From assembly GCA_025355115.1 (NCBI GenBank), contig JANXLO010000255.1, forward strand, positions 1-6,609: 6,609 nucleotides of DNA. Direction: 5' to 3'. Source of the stretch: Chthonomonadaceae bacterium (lineage in GTDB: Bacteria > Armatimonadota > Chthonomonadetes > Chthonomonadales > Chthonomonadaceae). Below are positions 1 through 4,642 of the stretch, in pieces. The notes under the pieces were generated by a model. The model worked only from the letters and a program-made list of their open reading frames with translations, was not told where the DNA came from and searched no databases. Numbering within the stretch: the stretch's first letter is position 1; each line of letters begins with the position of its first letter. Position numbers and translations under genes: made by a program.

Positions 1-1071
1 CGGTTCTACGAAGAGGCGTTCTTCGCCGACACCGACCGCCTCAACATCGAGCGGCCTGAAGTGACGCCTCGCGCCACCGAGCATGTCGTCGAGATGATCG
101 AGCTTATACAGCGGCTGGAGGCGAACGGCTACACCTACGTCACCACCGAGGGCGTCTATTTCGACACCGCCAAGTACGCGGACTACGGCAAGATGGCCCG
201 CCTCAACCTGACCGGCCAACAGACCAGCCGCGACGAAGTGGTGACGGACGAAACCAAGCGCAGCCCCTCCGACTTTATGCTCTGGTTCCTCAACAAGCCC
301 ACCCATCTGATGCAGTGGGAGAGCCCCTGGGGGCCGGGCTATCCCGGCTGGCACATCGAGTGCTCCGCCATGTCGATGAAGTATCTCGGCGAGACATTCG
401 ACATCCACTGCGGCGGCGTCGATCACGTCACCGTCCACCACACCAACGAGATCGCCCAATCGGAGTGCGCAACACATCACCTCTTCGTGAGATACTGGCT
501 GCATGGCGAGTTCCTGCTTATGGGCAAGGAGAAGATCTCCAAGTCCAAGGGCGGGGCGATCAACACCGTTCAGGCTCTCATCGAGCGGGGCTACGATCCG
601 CTCGCCTACCGCTACTTCTGCCTTCAGGCGCACTACCGCTCGGAGTTGAACTTCTCGACGGAGGCGCTGGATGCCGTCACCTCTGGTCTGCGCAAAGTCT
701 ATGGACTCTGCCCAGACAGCGATCCGCTGCGCGACGACGAAGCGGCGTTCCAGGAGGCGCGGCAGCGCGTTCTCGACGCGGTCAACGACGACCTCGCCCT
801 GCCCCATGCGGTCGGCCTTCTCAACTCCTACGGCAGCTACCGCCTCTGGGTGGAGTTCGACTCCATCCTCGGCCTCGACATCGCCGAGCGCTCCTGCCGC
901 GAGGAGGAGCCGCTGCCCGCAGAGGCTCTGGAGAAAATCGAGGCGCGCAACGCCGCCCGCAAAGCCAGGGACTGGGCCTCCTCCGACAGCCTCCGAGACG
1001 AGCTGATCGCGCTAGGCTACGAAGTAGGCGACGGCCCCCAGGGCACGACCGTCAAGAAACACGCACTGTAG
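1..1071 (+). CDS. cysS: Cysteinyl-tRNA synthetase, C-terminal part (5' end outside window)
   Basis: This enzyme charges tRNA-Cys with cysteine in the cytoplasm, using ATP. The reading frame is open from base 1, so the GTG at 61 is an internal valine and not the start. The class I catalytic core is clear. The zinc site is C121 (in HIECSAMS), H146 and E150 (HHTNE); these spacings match E. coli CysRS C209, H234 and E238 exactly, with a constant offset of 88 residues. About 88 N-terminal residues, including the HIGH motif and the first zinc cysteine, therefore lie outside. The second class I signature is at 178-182 and reads KISKS, where KMSKS is usual; it falls exactly where E. coli numbering predicts. 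The helical anticodon-binding region follows and ends in a typical RDELIALGYEV...GTTVKK tail. The 356 visible residues plus about 88 give roughly 444, near the usual 460. An M24 peptidase begins 20 bases downstream and is probably co-transcribed. The family call is certain. Confidence 0.97.
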   Translation, partial: RFYEEAFFADTDRLNIERPEVTPRATEHVVEMIELIQRLEANGYTYVTTEGVYFDTAKYADYGKMARLNLTGQQTSRDEVVTDETKRSPSDFMLWFLNKPTHLMQWESPWGPGYPGWHIECSAMSMKYLGETFDIHCGGVDHVTVHHTNEIAQSECATHHLFVRYWLHGEFLLMGKEKISKSKGGAINTVQALIERGYDPLAYRYFCLQAHYRSELNFSTEALDAVTSGLRKVYGLCPDSDPLRDDEAAFQEARQRVLDAVNDDLALPHAVGLLNSYGSYRLWVEFDSILGLDIAERSCREEEPLPAEALEKIEARNAARKARDWASSDSLRDELIALGYEVGDGPQGTTVKKHAL

Positions 1072-1074
1072 ACT

Positions 1075-1084
1075 GGAGGGAAGG
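1075..1084 (+). promoter_or_regulatory. Strong Shine-Dalgarno for the M24 peptidase
   Basis: GGAGGGAAGG lies 7-12 bases before the ATG at 1092. It settles the start of the peptidase. The peptidase frame also stays open upstream across cysS from 315, but no comparable ribosome site is needed there because cysS is the real gene. Confidence 0.75.
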
Positions 1085-1091
1085 CGACGAA

Positions 1092-2207
1092 ATGAGTGAC
1101 TACGCGGGACGGATCGCCGGTCTGCAGGCGCGAATGCGGGCGGAGGGCGCAAGCCTGACTATTTTGGCGGGGACGGATCAGATGCGTTACCTGACCGGGT
1201 GGCGCGAGGGCGGGCACGAGCGGTTTGTGGGGCTCTTCGTTCTCGCGGAGGGCCCGGCCGCGTTCGTGGTTCCGAAGATGAACGCGCCTCAGGCCCGTGA
1301 GACGCCTGCGGGAATCGCGCACGTTCTGGGCTGGGAGGATCATGCGGGCTGGCACGGCGAAGCGGAGAGCCTGCTGTCGCACTGGAATATCGGCGCGGGC
1401 AATGTGGTTCTGGTGGACGATGAGCTGCTCAGTGTTCACCTGCTCGGGCTGCAGTCGCTGAGACCCGACACAATTTTCCGGCCTGCGGGACCAATCATGG
1501 CCTCACTGCGACAGCTGAAGACCGAGGCGGAGCTTGCTGCCATGCAGCGCGCCGCGGACATGATCGACTCAATCTACGAGGAGGCGCTCGGCTGGCTGCG
1601 CGAGGGGCTAACCGAGCTGGAGCTCCACGACCTCATCCTCGCCGCCATCAAGCGCGAAGGCTCACGGCCCTCCTTCGCCCCGCTCATCTGCTTTGGAGCG
1701 AACGCCGCTCTGCCGCACCATCATACCGGCTCAACCCCGCTTCAGAAGGGCGATGTGGTCATCATCGACATCGGCTGCCTGTCTGATAACTACGCCTCCG
1801 ATATCACCCGCACGGTGTCGTTCGGAGAGCCGGCGGATCCCGACGCAAAGCACGTCTACGGCATCGTCTCCAAGGCACATCTTGCCGCCCGCGCGTTCGC
1901 CCGGCCCGGCGTCAGCGGTGAATCGACGGACGCCGCCGCGCGCGAGGTCATTTCCGGGGCGGGATACGGCGAGTACTTCGTGCATCGGACGGGGCACGGC
2001 ATTGGCCTCTCGACGCACGAGCCGCCCTATATCGTGAAAGGCAATGCGGAGCCCCTGCAGGCCGGAATGTGCTTCTCAGTTGAGCCGGGGATCTATCTTC
2101 CGGGCAGATTTGGAGTCCGGATCGAGAACATCGTCACCGTCACGGCAGACGGAGTCCGATCCCTAGACACCGATGCTCCAACAGAGCTGCGCGTCGTTAA
2201 GGCGTGA
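1092..2207 (+). CDS. M24 family metallopeptidase, Xaa-Pro aminopeptidase/dipeptidase type
   Basis: A predicted cytoplasmic dinuclear-metal peptidase of the PepP/PepQ (creatinase/prolidase) group, which cleaves bonds next to proline in peptides. It has 371 residues. An N-terminal creatinase-type domain covers about 1-130, with the typical MRYLTGWREGGHERF stretch, and the pita-bread M24 catalytic domain covers about 145-371. All five metal ligands are present: D226 (VVIIDIG), D237 (SDITRT), H302 (GHGIGL), E331 (SVEPGIY) and E345 (RIEN). The H209-H211 cluster and H298 fit the other conserved active-site histidines. The domain order and length match short bacterial enzymes such as B. subtilis YqhT better than the 441-residue E. 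coli PepP. The ATG start is supported by a strong Shine-Dalgarno and by the domain beginning straight after it. There is no signal peptide. The sequence does not tell aminopeptidase P from prolidase or a broader specificity. It sits 20 bases after cysS, so shared transcription is likely. Confidence 0.95.
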   Translation: MSDYAGRIAGLQARMRAEGASLTILAGTDQMRYLTGWREGGHERFVGLFVLAEGPAAFVVPKMNAPQARETPAGIAHVLGWEDHAGWHGEAESLLSHWNIGAGNVVLVDDELLSVHLLGLQSLRPDTIFRPAGPIMASLRQLKTEAELAAMQRAADMIDSIYEEALGWLREGLTELELHDLILAAIKREGSRPSFAPLICFGANAALPHHHTGSTPLQKGDVVIIDIGCLSDNYASDITRTVSFGEPADPDAKHVYGIVSKAHLAARAFARPGVSGESTDAAAREVISGAGYGEYFVHRTGHGIGLSTHEPPYIVKGNAEPLQAGMCFSVEPGIYLPGRFGVRIENIVTVTADGVRSLDTDAPTELRVVKA

Positions 2208-2210
2208 TGA

Positions 2211-2226
2211 TTTTCCGCAAGGAAAA
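2211..2226 (+). repeat. Small hairpin after the peptidase gene
   Basis: TTTTCC, loop GCAA, GGAAAA form a perfect 6-bp stem with a GNRA-type tetraloop, starting 3 bases after the peptidase stop codon. No T-tract follows, so it is not a classic terminator. A near copy (GTTTCC, GAA, GGAAAC) lies at 5851-5865, after the MFS gene. Its role is unknown. Confidence 0.4.
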
Positions 2227-2274
2227 CGCTTCCTCAGCGTCGAAATGAGGGAAGGTTTTGCCGTCGGAGGACGG
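2223..2274 (+). promoter_or_regulatory. Structured leader upstream of the CDGSH gene
   Basis: Two further inverted repeats fill the gap. AAAAC (2223-2227) plus CTTCC (2229-2233) plus TCA (2234-2236) pairs with TGA (2246-2248), GGAAG (2250-2254) and GTTTT (2255-2259), with single bulged G at 2228 and 2249. CCGTC (2261-2265) pairs with GACGG (2270-2274) across a GGAG loop. The longer stem shares bases 2223-2226 with the GCAA hairpin at 2211-2226, so those two cannot form fully together. This could be an attenuator, an RNA processing site or chance. It matches no riboswitch class I recognise. Confidence 0.35.
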
Positions 2275-2291
2275 ACGAACCGCTTAAAAAC

Positions 2292-2297
2292 AAGGAG
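2292..2297 (+). promoter_or_regulatory. Shine-Dalgarno of the CDGSH gene
   Basis: AAGGAG lies 9 bases before the ATG at 2307, in an A-rich and probably unstructured stretch. It fixes the start of this small gene. Confidence 0.75.
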
Positions 2298-2306
2298 AAA
2301 TATCCC

Positions 2307-2519
2307 ATGGCGGATGTCACTATCAGTCTCATTGGAAACGGCCCGATTATGGTCGAAGGCCCTATATCCCTGCTCGATCAGGACGACAATCCGGTTGAGC
2401 TCACCGCGGGCAAAGCCATCTTTCTATGCCGCTGTGGCCAGTCGGAGGAGAAGCCCTTCTGCGACGGAGCTCACAAACGCTGCGGCTATGTAAGCACCAG
2501 CCCGGCTCCTGCAGCCTGA
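2307..2519 (+). CDS. Small CDGSH-type iron-sulfur protein
   Basis: A 70-residue, single-domain protein of the CDGSH (mitoNEET-like, zf-CDGSH) family, which binds a redox-active [2Fe-2S] cluster. The motif C-x-C-x2-S-x3-P-x-C-D-G-A-H is complete: cluster ligands are C41, C43, C52 and H56, the three-cysteine, one-histidine set that defines the family. Residues 1-40 form the beta-rich leader usual in bacterial members, with the NGPIMVEGPISLLD pattern. There is no signal peptide or membrane anchor, so it is probably soluble and cytoplasmic. The partner is unknown; bacterial members are usually linked to electron transfer or cluster handling. A good Shine-Dalgarno lies 9 bases upstream. The gene follows the M24 peptidase by 99 bases of hairpin-rich sequence and converges with an SGNH hydrolase gene. 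Nothing nearby points to an electron donor or acceptor, so function cannot be narrowed further. Confidence 0.95.
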   Translation: MADVTISLIGNGPIMVEGPISLLDQDDNPVELTAGKAIFLCRCGQSEEKPFCDGAHKRCGYVSTSPAPAA

Positions 2520-2567
2520 CGCCTTTAGCCCTGCTCGAAGGTTGTCGCATCGGTTTGCATGATCTCA

Positions 2568-2593
2568 GTAGGCAGGGCAGTCGCCCTGCCTAC
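2568..2593. repeat. Perfect 11-bp inverted repeat between convergent genes
   Basis: GTAGGCAGGGC, loop AGTC, GCCCTGCCTAC. The stem is GC-rich and without mismatch, in the 91-base gap between the 3' ends of the CDGSH gene (plus) and the SGNH hydrolase gene (minus). It could stop or protect transcripts from both sides. It has no T-tract on either strand, so Rho-independent termination in the textbook form is not supported. It may equally be one copy of a dispersed intergenic palindromic repeat. Confidence 0.7.
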
Positions 2594-2610
2594 GGGAACG
2601 CTTGGGCAAG

Positions 2611-3294
2611 CTATTCGCTTCGCAGGCCCGCAAACCCCAGAGTTGCCAGGACGGTAAGAGCCAGCACATGATTTCCGACGGCGTTCAGATGGACGCCGTC
2701 GGTCGTCATTCGGAAACTGGGATTGGCAGCGTGGCCTGCTCGCAGGGCCTGGATGAAATCGTCGTGAGCCTGCGCAATGTGGGTCTGCCGCGAAGCCGCC
2801 ACGCGCTGCATGGCGGCGACATATTGACTCAGGATGCGCTTCGCGACCATGTCCTGGCCGTCCACATCCTCTCCAATGACGGTAGGCGTAATGAGAACGA
2901 TCTCAGCGTCCGTCCCCTCTCTCAGCTCGTCGACTATTCTCCCTACAGCCACTTCATAGACTTCGAGCGGCACCCGGTTTGGGCCATCACCCTCCGGATA
3001 TTCGCGGTGCGGCTCCCAGTCACGGAACCCATGCCAAACGTCATTAATGCCGACATTGATGGTGACAACAGCAGGCCTATGCGCGATGACGTCGCGCCCC
3101 AGACGCTCCAGCATGTCGGGCGCTTTGTGCCCGCCGACGCCAGCGTTCATGATGCGAATATTGCGCTCTGGATAACCCGCATGGATCAGGTTCTCCATCA
3201 CTTTCACATAGCCCGATGCGTCCTGCGTAATGCTGTCCCCAAGGCAGACCATCGTGGCGTTGCGCCCCAGCATGAAGCCGTAGTCTGAAGCCAT
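2611..3294 (-). CDS. SGNH/GDSL-family hydrolase (esterase/lipase-like)
   Basis: A serine hydrolase of the SGNH fold (GDSL-like lipase/acylhydrolase), 227 residues, likely to cleave an ester or acetyl group; the substrate cannot be read from the sequence. All four conserved blocks are visible: block I GDSITQ with nucleophile S21, block II NAGVGGH with the oxyanion glycine at about G54, block III INVGINDVW with N84, and block V DGVHLN with D199 and H202. The ATG at 3294 was chosen because GGAGAGGA lies 10 bases upstream and block I begins about 17 residues in, as usual. A longer frame to 3444 adds 50 residues without family character and overlaps the upstream gene. There is no signal peptide, so it probably acts in the cytoplasm, while many relatives are secreted. 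The gene lies 100 bases downstream of a small membrane protein gene on the same strand and ends facing the CDGSH gene. Confidence 0.93.
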   Translation of the reverse strand: MASDYGFMLGRNATMVCLGDSITQDASGYVKVMENLIHAGYPERNIRIMNAGVGGHKAPDMLERLGRDVIAHRPAVVTINVGINDVWHGFRDWEPHREYPEGDGPNRVPLEVYEVAVGRIVDELREGTDAEIVLITPTVIGEDVDGQDMVAKRILSQYVAAMQRVAASRQTHIAQAHDDFIQALRAGHAANPSFRMTTDGVHLNAVGNHVLALTVLATLGFAGLRSE

Positions 3295-3304
3295 GTTCGC
3301 GTTT

Positions 3305-3368
3305 TCCTCTCCGCTCAGAAGTCTGGAGACAGTGTATCCCAAATGTGACCAAAGAGGAAAGCGGAGAG
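3305..3368 (-). promoter_or_regulatory. Shine-Dalgarno of the SGNH gene with a possible upstream anti-Shine-Dalgarno
   Basis: On the minus strand, GGAGAGGA (3312-3305) is the ribosome site for the ATG at 3294. AGCGGAGAG (3315-3307) overlaps it and is the exact reverse complement of CTCTCCGCT at 3368-3360, leaving a 44-base loop. If a transcript includes both arms, the ribosome site can be hidden. A -10-like TACACT lies within the loop (3336-3331). A transcript starting from it would lack the upstream arm. Confidence 0.35.
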
Positions 3369-3394
3369 CCTGTAATGCTGAGGATTGCGCGAGA

Positions 3395-3664
3395 CTACCG
3401 TCCGTCGGAGCCTTCGAGCTTGACCAGTTTGTTGTAGAGTCCAAGAATGAGGATGGTCGGCGCCCAGTGGCCTACGAAGTTGGCCGTCTCATTCTTGCCC
3501 TTCGCCTTGCAGACAAGCGAGAATGCAATGGAGCCAAGGGCCGCCCAGAGGAACAGATCTGAGGGCAGTTTTGCCGTCTGCTGCTCGATGGAGCGAGCGA
3601 CAGGCCCCTCCCGATGCTGGGCTTTGGCGTCGATTTCTGGGTTGCTTTTGATCAGGCTATTCAT
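3395..3664 (-). CDS. Small two-helix membrane protein, unknown function
   Basis: An 89-residue protein with a charged, flexible N-terminus (1-32, including the GPVARSIEQQTAKLPSD stretch) and two hydrophobic segments, about 35-54 (SDLFLWAALGSIAFSLVCKA) and 63-80 (FVGHWAPTILILGLYNKL), joined by the basic linker KGKNET. It ends in a charged tail. From memory, small proteins with the pattern EQQTAK-PSD-FLWA...WAPT-LILGLYNKLVK occur in several phyla, but I know of no assigned function. AGGGA lies 8 bases before the ATG. The gene sits on the same strand as the deaminase upstream (182-base gap) and the SGNH hydrolase downstream (100-base gap). The dense hydrophobic pattern, motif character and ribosome site argue that it is real; opposite-strand frames here look like shadows. 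Confidence 0.82.
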   Translation of the reverse strand: MNSLIKSNPEIDAKAQHREGPVARSIEQQTAKLPSDLFLWAALGSIAFSLVCKAKGKNETANFVGHWAPTILILGLYNKLVKLEGSDGR

Positions 3665-3846
3665 TTCGGTATTCCCTGTCTTTCTCTTGCGACTTTCTTC
3701 ATGAGAAGATTTGCGTAGGACGGCCGCCAGGAGCGAATCGTTCCCTGCTTCTCGCGAACGACCCTACGTTTCACGTCGGTTGTCTCGCGGCATGATTCGG
3801 AGTCATGGACGAATGTCACCTGTGGCGCTTTCCAGAACGATGGCGG
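3665..3846 (-). other. Intergenic region with nested inverted repeats
   Basis: I see no gene in these 182 bases. CGTAGG (3714-3719) pairs with CCTACG (3763-3768), and inside it TCGTTC (3738-3743) pairs with GAACGA (3756-3761). A small TCTTC-ATGA-GAAGA hairpin lies at 3696-3709. These could mark the end of the deaminase transcript or the leader of the small membrane protein. There is no T-tract next to either stem. Confidence 0.4.
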
Positions 3847-4371
3847 TTAGGTGAGAGCAAGCAGTTGCCTCACGAAGGCGGCTTGAGGAGTAGCTGGATG
3901 CATTGCAAGCCACTCCTCGAACAGCTGGCGACTCTCCTTCGCCAGAACGCCCCCTTCGATCTCCGGAGCGCTGCTTTCTGGGCTTTCCGGTGGCCGCACA
4001 CGTTGCGTCCCGTTGTCCGCGGGGGCCTTCAAGCCGAAAATTACGGACTTTACCCCGGCCTCCATGACGGCGCCCAGGCACATCACGCACGGCTCCAACG
4101 TCGAGACGAGAGTAGCATCCTCCGCGTCCAGGGGCAACGCAGGGGGAGAGGTTCCATCCCCGGAAGCGTTTTCAAAAGTTACGATCTCGGCGTGCGCGAT
4201 TCTGCGTTGCAGCGCATTGACTCGATTGTGTCCCCGCGCCACAATGCGCAGTTCCGCTCCTTCTCCCCTGGCCAGCACACATCCAATCGGCACTTCGCCC
4301 TTCGCCATTCCCTTGCTCGCCTGCTCCAATGCGGCATGCATCAACCCCTCTTTTTGAGCGTTCGTCAGCAC
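3847..4371 (-). CDS. Zinc-dependent nucleoside/tRNA-adenosine deaminase (TadA/CDA fold)
   Basis: A cytidine-deaminase-fold enzyme of 174 residues that removes an amino group from a base by hydrolysis. The zinc and catalytic residues are complete: H60 and E62 in AHAEIVTF (E62 as the proton shuttle), and C95 and C98 in TLEPCVMCLGAV. EVPIGCVLA (about 26-34) and GHNRVN (48-52) are also typical of the TadA/guanine-deaminase group. The H-to-first-Cys spacing is 35 residues, against 30 in E. coli TadA, because of a GDGTSPPALP-type insertion at about 71-80. A proline/serine-rich stretch (RPPESPESSAPE) at about 126-137 replaces the usual TadA DAKTGA region. Wobble A34-to-inosine editing is therefore plausible but not assured; a free-base or nucleoside deaminase is the alternative. 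The start is GTG at 4371, with AGAGAGGG 6 bases upstream. An in-frame TTG at 4398 would add nine residues but lies before that ribosome site. The gene is divergent from the MFS transporter. Confidence 0.9.
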   Translation of the reverse strand: MLTNAQKEGLMHAALEQASKGMAKGEVPIGCVLARGEGAELRIVARGHNRVNALQRRIAHAEIVTFENASGDGTSPPALPLDAEDATLVSTLEPCVMCLGAVMEAGVKSVIFGLKAPADNGTQRVRPPESPESSAPEIEGGVLAKESRQLFEEWLAMHPATPQAAFVRQLLALT

Positions 4372-4377
4372 TATTTT

Positions 4378-4385
4378 CCCTCTCT
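4378..4385 (-). promoter_or_regulatory. Shine-Dalgarno deciding a GTG start for the deaminase
   Basis: AGAGAGGG on the minus strand ends 6 bases before the GTG at 4371. It favours GTG over the TTG at 4398, which has no comparable site and would place this sequence inside the coding region. Confidence 0.6.
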
Positions 4386-4415
4386 TACAATGTCTCAATG
4401 CATCATTCCATCCAT

Positions 4416-4444
4416 GTATTACGAATGCACGGCAAGACTGTCAG
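4416..4444 (-). promoter_or_regulatory. Candidate sigma-70-type promoter for the deaminase
   Basis: On the minus strand, CTGACA (4444-4439; 5 of 6 to TTGACA) is followed after exactly 17 bases by TAATAC (4421-4416; 3 of 6 to TATAAT). The predicted start would be near 4409, giving a leader of about 38 bases to the GTG at 4371. The -10 match is poor, so this remains tentative. Confidence 0.3.
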
Positions 4445-4471
4445 CAATGAATATCCGAAACCTCGCGGGGC

Positions 4472-4483
4472 TGGGGTACCCCA
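4472..4483. promoter_or_regulatory. 12-bp perfect palindrome in the divergent promoter region
   Basis: TGGGGTACCCCA reads the same on both strands. It lies about 28 bases upstream of the candidate deaminase -35 and 95 bases before the candidate MFS -10. The half TGGGGTA recurs at 4573-4579, overlapping that -10. It fits an operator for a dimeric regulator, but no binding protein can be named. The rest of the 271-base gap (4372-4642) shows C-tracts (CTCCCC, TTCCCCA at about 4530-4552) and no convincing gene. Confidence 0.35.
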
Positions 4484-4577
4484 ACGCCATGAAGACTGAA
4501 AAGGGACGTCGAAGTGAACTTCTGTGGGCTCCCCACACTCCCCTTCCCCAGTCCAAGCATGGCATAGGCGTATGGGG

Positions 4578-4583
4578 TATACT
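4578..4583 (+). promoter_or_regulatory. Candidate -10 box for the MFS gene
   Basis: TATACT matches TATAAT at 5 of 6 positions and lies 59 bases before the TTG start. No good -35 element lies at 16-18 bases spacing. The downstream leader (about 4597-4632) is purine-rich. Confidence 0.25.
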
Positions 4584-4642
4584 GCATCGGTCATTGTGAG
4601 GGCAGGGAGAGAGTTATCGGCGAGACGGAGATAGACGGTTTA

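Noticed and set aside
315..1091. Open frame upstream of and continuous with the M24 peptidase, lying across cysS
   Set aside because: The translation is arginine/proline/alanine-rich with no family character, overlaps a certain cysS gene, and the peptidase has its own strong Shine-Dalgarno and ATG. It is a GC-driven shadow.
3295..3444. N-terminal extension of the SGNH hydrolase to an upstream ATG at 3444
   Set aside because: It would overlap the small membrane protein gene and add 50 residues without family features. The ATG at 3294 has a good Shine-Dalgarno.
4403..4594. A 63-codon minus-strand frame in the divergent gap
   Set aside because: There is no Shine-Dalgarno before its ATG and no domain-like pattern, and it spans the palindrome and both candidate promoters.
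3805..4599. A 264-codon plus-strand frame opposite the deaminase
   Set aside because: It is antisense to a gene with complete catalytic motifs, its composition is random-looking, and no ribosome site supports it.
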